A stretch of DNA of 64,000 nucleotides from Syntrophaceae bacterium UBA7520 (GCA_002478265.1 DLNC01000010.1:28949-92948), one strand, 5' to 3'; counted from the stretch's first letter, positions 25,281-33,482 are shown. Program-made: numbers and translations. Notes: a model not told the origin generated them from the sequence alone.

Positions 25281-26312
25281 CTATGACAAGCGTTCACTGT
25301 TGGCGCAGGTGAAACCGGCGTCAACAAGCGTTTTTTCTTTTTGGGCAATCTCCATATCGGCGGCAATCATCATATCGATTAATTTTTCAAAAGAAACTTT
25401 TGGTTGCCAGTTCAGGATTTTTCTGGCTTTTGCGGCATCGCCCAGGAGAACGTCCACTTCCGTCGGTCGTAAATATCGCGGGTCAAGCGCAATGTATTTT
25501 TTATAATCCAGATCAAGTTTGGCAAAAACCATTTCGGCAAATTCCCGCACCGAGTGAGTTTCTCCGGTGGCGATGACAAAATCATCGGGCTTTTCCTGCT
25601 GGAGCATGAGCCACATCGCTTCGACGAAATCTCCGGCGTATCCCCAATCGCGTTTGGCTTCAAGGTTGCCCAAATAGAGTTTGTCTTTCAATCCCAGTTT
25701 GATTTGTGTGGCCGCGCGCGTTATTTTGCGGGTGACAAAAGTTTCGCCGCGCCGCGGCGATTCATGATTAAACAAGATGCCGTTTACGGCAAAGATACCG
25801 TAAGCATCGCGGTAATTTTGCACCACATGAAACGCATAAACCTTGGCCGCGGCGTAAGGGCTGCGCGGCTGGAAAAATGTTTTTTCATTTTGTGGCGGGG
25901 GGGCGGCGCCGAACATTTCACTGGATGAAGCCTGGTAATATTTTGTTTTTATGCCTGTTTTACGGATGGCTTCCAGAATTCTCAAGGTGCCCAAACCGGT
26001 AATGTCGCCCGTGTATTCGGGCATGTCAAAACTTACGCGCACGTGACTTTGCGCCCCCAGGTGGTATATTTCATCGGGAGCGATGGCATGCAACAGGTCC
26101 ATCAGCTGGCCGGACACGCTCAAATCGCCGTAGTGTAAAAATAGTTTTGTGTTGGGTTCATGAAAATCGCGGTAAAGGTGATCGATTCGATCGGTGTTAA
26201 AAGTGCTGGAACGCCTGATCAGGCCGTGCACCTCGTATCCTTTTTTTAGGAGAAGTTCGACAAGATACGATCCGTCCTGTCCTGTTATGCCGGTAATAAA
26301 TGCCTTTTTCAT
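25281..26312 (-). CDS. gmd: GDP-mannose 4,6-dehydratase
   Basis: A 343-residue dehydratase making GDP-4-keto-6-deoxymannose, the first step to GDP-fucose or GDP-rhamnose. FITGITGQDGSYLVELLL is the NAD-binding loop; YQASSSEMFGA and SPYAAAKVYA carry the catalytic Ser/Thr, Glu and Tyr-X3-Lys, and LFNHESPRRGETFVTRKI is diagnostic. The open frame starts 25 codons earlier, but ATG at 26312 right after GGGGGTGAA begins the conserved protein. It forms a pair with fcl, 20 bp downstream. Confidence 0.95.
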   Translation of the reverse strand: MKKAFITGITGQDGSYLVELLLKKGYEVHGLIRRSSTFNTDRIDHLYRDFHEPNTKLFLHYGDLSVSGQLMDLLHAIAPDEIYHLGAQSHVRVSFDMPEYTGDITGLGTLRILEAIRKTGIKTKYYQASSSEMFGAAPPPQNEKTFFQPRSPYAAAKVYAFHVVQNYRDAYGIFAVNGILFNHESPRRGETFVTRKITRAATQIKLGLKDKLYLGNLEAKRDWGYAGDFVEAMWLMLQQEKPDDFVIATGETHSVREFAEMVFAKLDLDYKKYIALDPRYLRPTEVDVLLGDAAKARKILNWQPKVSFEKLIDMMIAADMEIAQKEKTLVDAGFTCANSERLS

Positions 26313-26395
26313 TTCACCCCCGCCGGTAATTTCCGGTGCATGACGTAGTTTGTGCAGCAGATTACAGTAAGGCCCGCGCGATGTCAATCAGCAGG

Positions 26396-27682
26396 TCATA
26401 AGGATTTCAACGCCTTCGCACAAGCATCCAGCGTAAAAGATAAGTCGTTCCTGCTGTGCGCGAAGGAAACAAATAAAGCTTCAAATTGTGAAGGCGCCAG
26501 CCACACGCCATTTTTGAGCATGGCGTGAAAAAACCGAGCGAAAAGTTTTGTGTCGGATTTTTGCGCGTCAGCTAAATTATTTACCGGCCCCTCCTGGAAA
26601 AAAATTGTAAACATGGAATTAACGCGGTTAATGCAGGCATTAAATCCTTTTTTTTCAAACAATTTTTTCATTTCCGAACATAAAAATTCGGCTTGACGCG
26701 ACAGACGGTTATATTCGTCTTTTTTTTCCTTAAGCAGAGTAAGTGTTGTTAAGCCGGCACTAACGGCTAGCGGATTTCCGGAAAGAGTTCCGGCCTGATA
26801 GATTTCACCGCTGGGAGCGAGTCTTTCCATGATATCGCGCCGGCCGCCGATCGCGCCTACAGGCAGTCCGCCGCCGATGATCTTTCCCAAACACGTAAGA
26901 TCAGGCTTGATGTTTATTAAATCCTGATAGCCGCCAAAAGTAAAGCGGAAGCCGGTGATTACTTCATCGAAAATCAGAAGTATTTTTTCCCGAAAGGTGA
27001 GTTCGCGCAATGTTTCGAGAAAACCCGTCTGTGGCGCAACAACGCCCATATTTCCGGCAACGGGCTCGATAATAACGGCGGCAAGGTCAGAACTATATTT
27101 TTCGATAGCGGCGCGCGCTGTCGTTAAATCGTTGTAGGGCAAAGATATAGTAAGATGAGCTGTTTCTTCAGGGATTCCCGGTGAGCCGGGTATGCCCAGT
27201 GTAGTCACACCAGAACCGGCTTTAACAAGCAATGAATCGGCATGACCATGATAGCCGCCATCGAATTTGATGATTAATTTTTTACCAGTAAAACCGCGCG
27301 CGAGACGGATTGCCGTCATGGCCGCTTCCGTGCCGGAACTGGTCATGCGCACAAGCTCTAAGGAGGGAATCGCCTCAGAGAGCAACTGCGCGATCTTTGT
27401 TTCCGCTTCCGTCGGCGCGCCGAAACTTGTTCCTTTTCTGGAAGATTTATTGATGGCCTCGATAACTTGCGGATGGGCGTGTCCCAGTATCATCGGCCCC
27501 CAGGACAGGACATAATCAATGTATTTTTTGCCGTTAGCGTCGTAAATTTTGGAACCTTTTGCCCGGCTCGCGAAAAGAGGTTCGCCGCCCACGGCGCGCC
27601 ACGCGCGCACGGGACTATTAACGCCGCCGGCAATGAATTTCTTCGCACGGGAAAAATAATCACACTTTTTTACGCGCATCAA
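26396..27682 (-). CDS. hemL: Glutamate-1-semialdehyde 2,1-aminomutase
   Basis: A 428-residue PLP enzyme making 5-aminolevulinate in the C5 tetrapyrrole pathway. YHGHADSLLVKAGSG, the PLP Asp region IFDEVITGFRF and the PLP-lysine loop CLGKIIGGGLPVGAIGG are intact. The ATG at 27682 overlaps the stop of the Ahb-like gene by 4 bp (ATGA), so the two are translationally coupled; another ATG follows immediately. Placement beside a siroheme-decarboxylase-like gene ties it to heme or siroheme-derived heme synthesis. Confidence 0.95.
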   Translation of the reverse strand: MMRVKKCDYFSRAKKFIAGGVNSPVRAWRAVGGEPLFASRAKGSKIYDANGKKYIDYVLSWGPMILGHAHPQVIEAINKSSRKGTSFGAPTEAETKIAQLLSEAIPSLELVRMTSSGTEAAMTAIRLARGFTGKKLIIKFDGGYHGHADSLLVKAGSGVTTLGIPGSPGIPEETAHLTISLPYNDLTTARAAIEKYSSDLAAVIIEPVAGNMGVVAPQTGFLETLRELTFREKILLIFDEVITGFRFTFGGYQDLINIKPDLTCLGKIIGGGLPVGAIGGRRDIMERLAPSGEIYQAGTLSGNPLAVSAGLTTLTLLKEKKDEYNRLSRQAEFLCSEMKKLFEKKGFNACINRVNSMFTIFFQEGPVNNLADAQKSDTKLFARFFHAMLKNGVWLAPSQFEALFVSFAHSRNDLSFTLDACAKALKSL

Positions 27683-28137
27683 AAATACTCCGGCGATGAT
27701 TTCTTGTATTCCTGCAAGCTTTTTAAAATCATAAAATTGCCAATCCCGGATAAAAATGACATGGAAGAGACGAGGGCGCGAATATCTTTATCGCGGCTGT
27801 GCACCATGGTAAAAAGATTATACCTTCCCGCGAAAGCGGGGTTTCTTTCATAGCAATGTGAAACAAACGGCAACGATGCGAATGCTTCCCCGATTTTGTT
27901 TATCTGAAGCTCAGGAACGGACCAAATAACCAGGGCGTTTTTATTAAAGCCCGCCTTTTGGTGGCGTAAAACGGCGCCGAATTTTCTGATCAGTCCCTCC
28001 GAGCAAAAATAATTTATAATATCAATAATTTGTGCCTCAGGAAGGTTCAGTTCTTTGGCAATTTTTTCAAAAGGCCGTGATGTAATTTCTATTTCTTTCT
28101 GGACAATTTGCGCCACACTTAATTCTAAGTCGTTCAT
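27679..28137 (-). CDS. Siroheme decarboxylase-like protein (AhbA/AhbB/NirD-L family, Lrp/AsnC fold)
   Basis: A 152-residue protein of the Lrp/AsnC fold. Residues 1-60 form a winged helix; FGAVLRHQKAGFNKNALVIW and CYERNPAFAGRYNLFTMVH match the siroheme decarboxylase group rather than amino-acid regulators, with His and Tyr/Arg residues at the positions used for substrate. In sulfate reducers and archaea AhbA and AhbB together turn siroheme into 12,18-didecarboxysiroheme on the way to heme. Only one such gene is here. An Lrp-type regulator is the alternative call but the HCYER and YNLFTMVH motifs and coupling to hemL favour the enzyme. Confidence 0.75.
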   Translation of the reverse strand: MNDLELSVAQIVQKEIEITSRPFEKIAKELNLPEAQIIDIINYFCSEGLIRKFGAVLRHQKAGFNKNALVIWSVPELQINKIGEAFASLPFVSHCYERNPAFAGRYNLFTMVHSRDKDIRALVSSMSFLSGIGNFMILKSLQEYKKSSPEYF

Positions 28138-28209
28138 ACGAATCTAATATCTTGCCTGCTTGATAAAATCAAGAAATGTGTTTGTTGGTGTGATGATCCG
28201 AAAATTTAC

Positions 28210-28238
28210 TTGACTATCCACAAAAAATGACCGATAGT
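28210..28238 (+). promoter_or_regulatory. Candidate atpE promoter
   Basis: TTGACT (28210-28215) and GATAGT (28233-28238) with a 17-bp spacer, giving a leader of about 100 nt before atpE. An AGGAGG at about 28262 inside the leader has no sensible start codon after it. Confidence 0.45.
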
Positions 28239-28347
28239 CTAATAAATTTTACGGCAGAGAAAGGAGGTCGAAAGTATTAAAGTTTGCCGTTGTCGTTTAG
28301 TTGGTTCATAGTTTAATGGCAGTTAATTTTTTACAAGGAGAATTACC

Positions 28348-28707
28348 ATGAAGAAAAGTTTACTTTACACGATGTTGGTTATGTTGTTGACGGTTGCATT
28401 CGCGCCTTTTGCCTACGCGGCACCTGAAGCGGCGGCGGTTGATTACACGAAAGCGATTGTTGTGGGTCTTTCCGTTTTTGGAGCGGGCTTCGCGATTGCT
28501 TTGGGCACTATCGGCACCGGCCTGGGCATGGGCAACGGCTTAAACGGAGCGACCAATGCCGTGGGCAGAAATCCGGAAGCGCAGGGCAAGGTTCTTCTGA
28601 CCATGATGGTTGGTCTGGCAATGATTGAATCACTGGCGATTTACGCGCTGGTTGTGGCGCTGATTCTGCTTTATGCAAATCCGCTTTTGAAGGTTATCGG
28701 CGCATAG
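28348..28707 (+). CDS. atpE: F0F1 ATP synthase subunit c with N-terminal signal sequence
   Basis: A 119-residue c subunit, about 35 residues longer than a minimal one. Residues 1-24 look like a cleavable signal peptide (ending AYA|AP), then come two helices joined by the polar loop GRNPEAQG. The ion-binding carboxylate is E94. Aligned to the Na-binding subunit of Ilyobacter (Q32, V63, E65, S66, T67, Y70), the equivalent residues here are M61, M92, E94, S95, L96 and Y99. The key Gln and Thr are missing, so proton coupling is favoured. It is a lone gene with its own promoter and terminator. AAGGAG precedes the ATG. Confidence 0.93.
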   Translation: MKKSLLYTMLVMLLTVAFAPFAYAAPEAAAVDYTKAIVVGLSVFGAGFAIALGTIGTGLGMGNGLNGATNAVGRNPEAQGKVLLTMMVGLAMIESLAIYALVVALILLYANPLLKVIGA

Positions 28708-28739
28708 TAACAAACAAAAAATTGTCATAATAAAAATCA

Positions 28740-28778
28740 GGGAGGGGAAGCGTGCATCGACTTTCACTCCCTTTTTTT
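28740..28778. terminator. Bidirectional terminator between atpE and the release-factor-like gene
   Basis: GGGAG and CTCCC with a partly paired interior form the hairpin, followed by T7 on the plus strand. On the minus strand the same hairpin is followed by a TTTTTATTA stretch, so it can serve the converging operon as well. Confidence 0.75.
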
Positions 28779-28827
28779 ATGAGCAGAAGCTAATTTTAAT
28801 CAAATGCAGCAAAGTTGAGTAAATTTT

Positions 28828-29235
28828 CTATTCGTGCGGGATAATTTTCCCGCGCAGTGCTTTTGTTTCCGATCTTTTGCGTTTGGTGGCGAGAATTTTT
28901 TCCTTGGCTCTTTTGCTTCTCTTTCTTTTTTGTCGGCGGATTTTTTCCTGAGCTTTCCTTTTTTCTTCTACAAAACCTTTTTGGCGCGCCTCAATTTTAT
29001 CCAGGAGCAATCGTCGCGCCAGGAATCTGTTCAGGCTCTGTGAGCGTTCACGCTGGCACTTTACGGAAAGGCCGGTGGGCAAATGAATGAGATGCACGCG
29101 CGTCGCGCTTTTGTTGACTTTTTGGCCCCCTGGACCTGAGGAATGGATAAAAGATTCCACGAGATCTTTTTCGGCAACGCCTAAAGAGGCCATCCTGTCG
29201 GCCAGCGCTTTTACTTTTTCGGCGGATACGGGCAT
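28828..29235 (-). CDS. Small GGQ-domain release-factor-like peptidyl-tRNA hydrolase
   Basis: A 135-residue protein with the catalytic GGQ at residues 36-38 in SSGPGGQKVNKSATRV, followed by the SLNRFLARRLLLDKI helix and a very basic C-terminal tail (EKRKAQEKIRRQKRKRSKR). It has only the catalytic domain of a class I release factor and no codon-recognition domain. This is the layout of ribosome-rescue hydrolases such as ArfB and mitochondrial C12orf65, whose basic tail enters an empty mRNA channel. It is the last gene of the oxidoreductase operon, 9 bp after the ACT gene. Confidence 0.8.
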   Translation of the reverse strand: MPVSAEKVKALADRMASLGVAEKDLVESFIHSSGPGGQKVNKSATRVHLIHLPTGLSVKCQRERSQSLNRFLARRLLLDKIEARQKGFVEEKRKAQEKIRRQKRKRSKRAKEKILATKRKRSETKALRGKIIPHE

Positions 29236-29244
29236 GAAAAAAAA

Positions 29245-29676
29245 TTATGGTATGGCGTAAATTTCTTCATCAATGAGGGAAATCCAGTTTTGCTTCAAAA
29301 TTTCCCTGGCTTCGTCAATTTTGTCCACACCGAGAATAACTATGGTTTCCTTGCCGATGCGGTTGATGGTGGTGTAGAGGTAATGAATGTTGATGTCGCC
29401 TTTCGCCAACGGTTTGAGGATTGCGTTCATACCGCCGGCGTGTAGCGGTACTTCCGCGGCCAGCACGGGAGTCACTTCAAAATTGAAATTATAGCTCTTC
29501 AATACCGCGGCGGCGCGGTCGGGATCATTGACGACCAGGCGCACCGTGCTGTCTTCAGCGGTGCTGGCGGCGGAGACGGCTTTGGTGCTGATGTCTTCCG
29601 AATCCAGAATGTGCGTGAGCCGCGCGAAAGAACCAGGTACATTGCCCAGCAGTACGGAAATTTGTTTTACAGACAT
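29245..29676 (-). CDS. Tandem ACT-domain protein
   Basis: A 143-residue protein with two ACT folds, residues about 1-70 (ISVLLGNVPGSFARLTHIL) and 71-143. ACT domains bind amino acids; stand-alone pairs of this size occur beside ferredoxin oxidoreductases and CoA ligases in anaerobes and may sense branched-chain amino acids. It lies 17 bp after the gamma subunit gene, so regulation of 2-oxoacid oxidation by an amino acid is a reasonable inference but unproven. Confidence 0.75.
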   Translation of the reverse strand: MSVKQISVLLGNVPGSFARLTHILDSEDISTKAVSAASTAEDSTVRLVVNDPDRAAAVLKSYNFNFEVTPVLAAEVPLHAGGMNAILKPLAKGDINIHYLYTTINRIGKETIVILGVDKIDEAREILKQNWISLIDEEIYAIP

Positions 29677-29693
29677 ACCTGCATCCCTTTTTT

Positions 29694-30233
29694 TCAGTTT
29701 TTCAGATAATCAAAGCCGGTGGAAAAGGCGCGACGGTTGATTTCCGCGGCGGATTTTTTTTTGCTGCCCAGAATCGACTCTAGGCTCTGGAGATATATCT
29801 CCGCAGTGACAATGCCTGTTTTTTTAATAAAGGCGCCCATCATGATGATATTGGCCACGCGGCTGTTGCCCATCTCTTCAGCCAGTTCCGAGCAGGGCAC
29901 GGAACATATATCCACATCTGGTCGGTTTGGATGATCTTTGATGATGGAAGAGTTCAAGAAAATCACGCCGCCCGCGGTTATTTTGTTCTGAAAAGTAAAA
30001 AGAGAAGGTGAGTTCATCGCCACTAGGTAATCAGGTTCGGAGGCGACCGGCGAGGCGATTTCTTCTTCGGCAATCGCCACGGTGCAGTTGGCGGTTCCGC
30101 CTCTGACTTCCGCGCCGTAAGAGGGAAGAAACGTTACATGATAGCCTTTGTTCATGGCGCTGTGCGCCAGACTGTAACCCATCATTAATACGCCTTGTCC
30201 CCCAAAACCGGAAAATATCGCTTTAGTGGCCAT
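29694..30233 (-). CDS. 2-oxoacid:ferredoxin oxidoreductase gamma subunit
   Basis: A 179-residue gamma subunit with FSGFGGQGVLMMGYSLAHSA, the CoA-binding domain signature, and PSYGAEVRGGTANCTVAIA. With the alpha, beta and delta subunits it oxidises a 2-oxoacid plus CoA to acyl-CoA and CO2 and reduces ferredoxin. It starts 3 bp after the beta subunit gene. Confidence 0.88.
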   Translation of the reverse strand: MATKAIFSGFGGQGVLMMGYSLAHSAMNKGYHVTFLPSYGAEVRGGTANCTVAIAEEEIASPVASEPDYLVAMNSPSLFTFQNKITAGGVIFLNSSIIKDHPNRPDVDICSVPCSELAEEMGNSRVANIIMMGAFIKKTGIVTAEIYLQSLESILGSKKKSAAEINRRAFSTGFDYLKN

Positions 30234-30236
30234 TAT

Positions 30237-31007
30237 TCACACAGCCTCCGTATTTTTTTGCGCAGCTGGGGTAATGTCTTTGAATACGTCCAGCGGGAAT
30301 TCTTTGCTCATTACTTCATCAATCCACTTGCAGGCATCAATTGGGCTCATTTTCCAGTTTGTCGGGCAGGGTGAAAGAATTTCCACAATGGAAAAACCCA
30401 GCGCATCTTTCTGGCACTGAAAGGCTTTGCGGATCGCTTTTTTTGTTTTATTAACCTGCGCGGGAGAAGTCAAGGTACAGCGCTGCGCGTAGGCAACGCC
30501 TGGCAGTTGCGAAAGTAGCTCGCAAACTTTAACCGGATAGCCGTCGAGCGTTTTGTGCCTGCCGGCGGGAGTGGTGGTTGTTCGCTGCTCCAATATGGTC
30601 GTCGGCGCCATCTGCCCGCCCGTCATACCGTAAACCGCGTTGTTGATAAAGAAGACAGTGATGTTTTCGCCGCGGTTGGCGGCATGGAAACTTTCCGCGA
30701 TGCCGATAGCGGCTAAATCCCCGTCACCTTGGTAGGAAAAGACAAAACGGTCGGGCAAGGTGCGTTTAAGACCCGTAGCCAGCGCAGGGCCTCTGCCGTG
30801 CTGGGCTTCAATCATATCCAGATCAAAGTAATTATATGCCAGTACGGCGCAGCCTGCCGGCGGCACGCCGATGGTTATTCCCCTGATGCCCATTTCCTCG
30901 ATCACTTCCGCGATCAGCCGGTGCGCGATGCTGTGTCCGCATCCGGGACAATAATGAAAAACATTTTCCTTGAGATATTTAGGGCGTTGAAAAATTACTT
31001 TGGCCAT
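30237..31007 (-). CDS. 2-oxoacid:ferredoxin oxidoreductase beta subunit (thiamine diphosphate binding)
   Basis: A 256-residue beta subunit. FHYCPGCGHSIAHRL provides two cysteines of a [4Fe-4S] site, and QGDGDLAAIGIAESFHAANRGENITVFFINNAVYGMTGGQ (read in parts) is the thiamine diphosphate and Mg motif, GDGD to NN. It lies between alpha and gamma with 14- and 3-bp gaps. The substrate is most likely a branched-chain or similar 2-oxoacid, judged by the alpha subunit type. Confidence 0.88.
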   Translation of the reverse strand: MAKVIFQRPKYLKENVFHYCPGCGHSIAHRLIAEVIEEMGIRGITIGVPPAGCAVLAYNYFDLDMIEAQHGRGPALATGLKRTLPDRFVFSYQGDGDLAAIGIAESFHAANRGENITVFFINNAVYGMTGGQMAPTTILEQRTTTTPAGRHKTLDGYPVKVCELLSQLPGVAYAQRCTLTSPAQVNKTKKAIRKAFQCQKDALGFSIVEILSPCPTNWKMSPIDACKWIDEVMSKEFPLDVFKDITPAAQKNTEAV

Positions 31008-31021
31008 TTTTATTTAAATTT

Positions 31022-32083
31022 TTAATCCTTTTTTTCGTAATAGCGTGCGATAACGTTGGCCAGTTCCGCCGGCGTGGGCACGGCGCCGCCGGGACGTCCA
31101 TGAAAACCGATATCGGCATATCCCTGCAGCGACAGACGTACATCCTCAAGCATCTGTCCGGTGCTCATTTCAAAGACAAGAAAGTCCTTGATTTTGCCGG
31201 AAAGCGAACGTAGCTGAGTCTCCGGAAAAGGCCACAGCGTGATCGGGCGGAAAAGGCCAGCTTTCACTTTGTTATGTTCGCGCAGCCGTTTGATCGCTCC
31301 TTTGGCGATGCGGGCAGCCGTTCCGTAAGCCACAACAACCAGTTCAGCGTCGTCAGTTTGATAAGTTTCGTAACGGATTTCGCTTTTGGTTATAACCTCA
31401 TATTTGCGGGCCAGTTTCCAGTTGTGTTCTTCCATATCGATGGCATCCAGAATAAGGCCGCGGATAATTTTACTCTTGCCGTCACCCGCGCCGCGCAGCA
31501 TGAAATTTTCGCTATATTGGCGCGGCTTTGGTTTCTTGAAGATAACCGGTTCCATCATCTGACCCATCATGCCGTCGGCGAGAATCATCACCGGTGTGCG
31601 GTATTTATCGGCCAGATCAAAGGCATCCATTGTCAAATCCGCCAGTTCCTGACAGGTGGCGGGACCGAAAACAATGGTGCGGTAATCTCCGTGCCCGCCC
31701 CCGCGCGTGGCCTGAAAATAGTCGCCCTGCGCTGGGCGGATATTGCCGAGGCCGGGACCGCCGCGCATAATGTTAACAATAACACTGGGAAGTTCGCAGG
31801 CCGCGAGGGAAGAAATGCCCTCCTGTTTCAGCGAAATACCGGGACTGGAAGAAGAAGTCATAACCCTGGCGCCGGCGGCCGCCGCTCCGGTAATCATATG
31901 TATCGCGGCGACTTCACTTTCGGACTGAATAAAAACGCCGCCTTCGGCATTGCGCATGTGCTCGGCCATGTATTCGGTAAGCTCATTCTGCGGCGTAATC
32001 GGGTAACCGGCGTAAAAACGGCAGCCGGCACGAATCGCGGCCTCGCCGATTATATTATTGCCGGACATTAAAAATTTATTCAC
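31022..32083 (-). CDS. vorB: 2-oxoacid:ferredoxin oxidoreductase alpha subunit (VorB-like)
   Basis: A 353-residue alpha subunit of the 2-ketoisovalerate type: GCRFYAGYPITPQNELTEYM, ESEVAAIHMITGAAAAGARV, TSSSSPGISLKQEG and RGGGHGDYRTIVF are characteristic. The open frame extends 49 codons upstream across the ferredoxin gene, but GTG at 32083, inside the last codons of that gene with GAGGT 5 nt before it, is the credible start; the 8-bp overlap implies coupling. The complex yields reduced ferredoxin from amino-acid-derived 2-oxoacids or runs in reverse for biosynthesis. Confidence 0.88.
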   Translation of the reverse strand: MNKFLMSGNNIIGEAAIRAGCRFYAGYPITPQNELTEYMAEHMRNAEGGVFIQSESEVAAIHMITGAAAAGARVMTSSSSPGISLKQEGISSLAACELPSVIVNIMRGGPGLGNIRPAQGDYFQATRGGGHGDYRTIVFGPATCQELADLTMDAFDLADKYRTPVMILADGMMGQMMEPVIFKKPKPRQYSENFMLRGAGDGKSKIIRGLILDAIDMEEHNWKLARKYEVITKSEIRYETYQTDDAELVVVAYGTAARIAKGAIKRLREHNKVKAGLFRPITLWPFPETQLRSLSGKIKDFLVFEMSTGQMLEDVRLSLQGYADIGFHGRPGGAVPTPAELANVIARYYEKKD

Positions 32084-32285
32084 GGTAGACCTCGATGGCA
32101 ATGTCCGGACACATCGTCGCGCAAAGAGCGCAGCCGTTACATTCCCTGTCTTCGCGGGTGCAGACCGGGCGATATCCCTGCGCGTTATATTCTCTTCCGG
32201 CGATGATGTGTCCTTTCGGGCAGGCAACAATGCACAAATGGCATTCCTTGCAGAGCACCTTATTTATTTTGATAAATCCTTTCAA
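32076..32285 (-). CDS. 2-oxoacid:ferredoxin oxidoreductase delta subunit (2[4Fe-4S] ferredoxin)
   Basis: A 69-residue ferredoxin with two cluster motifs, CKECHLCIVACPKG and CNGCALCATMCPD, that passes electrons from the catalytic subunits to free ferredoxin. The start is TTG at 32285, with AGGA about 7 nt upstream. It is the first gene of the operon delta-alpha-beta-gamma, followed by the ACT and GGQ genes. Confidence 0.9.
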   Translation of the reverse strand: MKGFIKINKVLCKECHLCIVACPKGHIIAGREYNAQGYRPVCTREDRECNGCALCATMCPDIAIEVYRE

Positions 32286-32313
32286 AATCTGTTCCTAAAA
32301 ATATATTTTTCCG

Positions 32314-32350
32314 GCGCAAGCTATCTTGCGCATAATAGTCGGAATGTCAA
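32314..32350 (-). promoter_or_regulatory. Candidate oxidoreductase operon promoter with palindrome over the -10
   Basis: TTGACA (32345-32350, minus strand) lies 17 bp from AAGATA (32322-32327). A perfect palindrome GCGCAAG-ATAG-CTTGCGC (32314-32331) covers that weak -10. It may be an operator or a 5' hairpin. It lies between ribD and the ferredoxin gene. Confidence 0.35.
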
Positions 32351-32396
32351 GTATTTTGAATACAATATTCACGATTATTATCCGAAAATTCAATCC

Positions 32397-33482
32397 TTAA
32401 TTCAGACGGCTGTCGATAATTATATCCTGTCCGCTTTTCCATATCTTTTTCACGGATAGTATTTTCGCCTTATTCAGTTGGCGAATATTCAGGTCGCCTA
32501 CCGCCTGTGTTCCCGTGCCGATAATTTTGGGAGCAATGACCACAACCAGGCGTTGCGCGAGATTTTCCTTGAGAGCCGAAGTGATGATGCGCGAGCCGCC
32601 CTCGATCATGATAGAAGAAATATTTCGCGCGGCCAGTTTTTTGAATAAATCTTTCAGATTAACCTGCCCTTGTTTGGTGGCGCGGCACGATAAAACGATA
32701 ACTCCGGTGGCGGAAATTTTTTTAAAAGCGGTATCTGTTGGTTTTTTTGTTGTAGCGATTAATGTTTTTACTTTACTCGGATTTTGCAGAACTTTCGCTT
32801 TGAGAGAAATTTTTAATTTAGAATCAACCACAACACGCAGAGGATTACGACCGCGTACACGCCGGACCGTGAGCTCGGGGTCGTCTTTAATCACTGTATT
32901 GATTCCGACTAATATCGCGTCATGCTCAGCGCGCAGTTTATGCACGTAATTTAAAGATTCAGTGCAACTGATCCATTGAGATTTGCCAGATGATGTGGCA
33001 ATGCGTCCGTCGAGCGTCTGCGCGTATTTTAAAGTCACAAACGGGAGTCCCGTTTCCATGTAGTGGAAGAAGATTTCATTAAGTTCGCGGCATTCTTTTT
33101 CCAGCACGCCGCTTTTTACCTCGATGGCGTTTGCTCTAAGAAAATCTATGCCCCGGCAGGATACCAGCGGATTGGTATCTATGGCGCCGACCACAACACG
33201 GCTGATTTTATTTTGCAGTATAAAATCAGTACAGGGAGGCGTTTGTCCGTGGTGACAACATGGCTCCAGCGTCACATAAAGAGTTGCGCCTCTGGCTTCA
33301 GGCCCGGCTTTTTTTAAAGCGTTAACTTCCGCATGCGCCGAACCGCAACGCCGATGATAACCTTCGCCCACAATGCGGCCGTCTTTTACCACCAACGCGC
33401 CTACCATCGGATTGGGGCTGACATAGCCCTTTCCCTTGCGGGCGAGTTGCAATGCCCGGCGCATGTAATCTTCGTCATTCAT
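32397..33482 (-). CDS. ribD: Bifunctional riboflavin biosynthesis deaminase/reductase RibD
   Basis: A 361-residue RibD. The N-terminal deaminase has the zinc site HAEVNALKKAG and PCCHHGQTPPC; the C-terminal reductase begins near TLKYAQTLDGRIATSSGKSQWI. It performs the second and third steps of riboflavin synthesis. It stands apart from other rib genes, none of which are in the window, and I see no FMN riboswitch in the 120-bp divergent gap upstream. Confidence 0.95.
   Translation of the reverse strand: MNDEDYMRRALQLARKGKGYVSPNPMVGALVVKDGRIVGEGYHRRCGSAHAEVNALKKAGPEARGATLYVTLEPCCHHGQTPPCTDFILQNKISRVVVGAIDTNPLVSCRGIDFLRANAIEVKSGVLEKECRELNEIFFHYMETGLPFVTLKYAQTLDGRIATSSGKSQWISCTESLNYVHKLRAEHDAILVGINTVIKDDPELTVRRVRGRNPLRVVVDSKLKISLKAKVLQNPSKVKTLIATTKKPTDTAFKKISATGVIVLSCRATKQGQVNLKDLFKKLAARNISSIMIEGGSRIITSALKENLAQRLVVVIAPKIIGTGTQAVGDLNIRQLNKAKILSVKKIWKSGQDIIIDSRLN

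Noticed and set aside
28259..28275. Strong AGGAGG upstream of atpE as a sign of a small gene
   Set aside because: No start codon at proper distance leads to more than about ten codons.
28348..28707. Sodium-coupled c subunit
   Set aside because: Glu-Ser and Tyr are kept, but the Gln and Thr ligands are replaced by Met and Leu, so sodium specificity is not supported.
31274..32071. 265-residue open frame antisense to the oxidoreductase alpha subunit
   Set aside because: The opposite strand encodes a clear family member; this is a codon-bias shadow.
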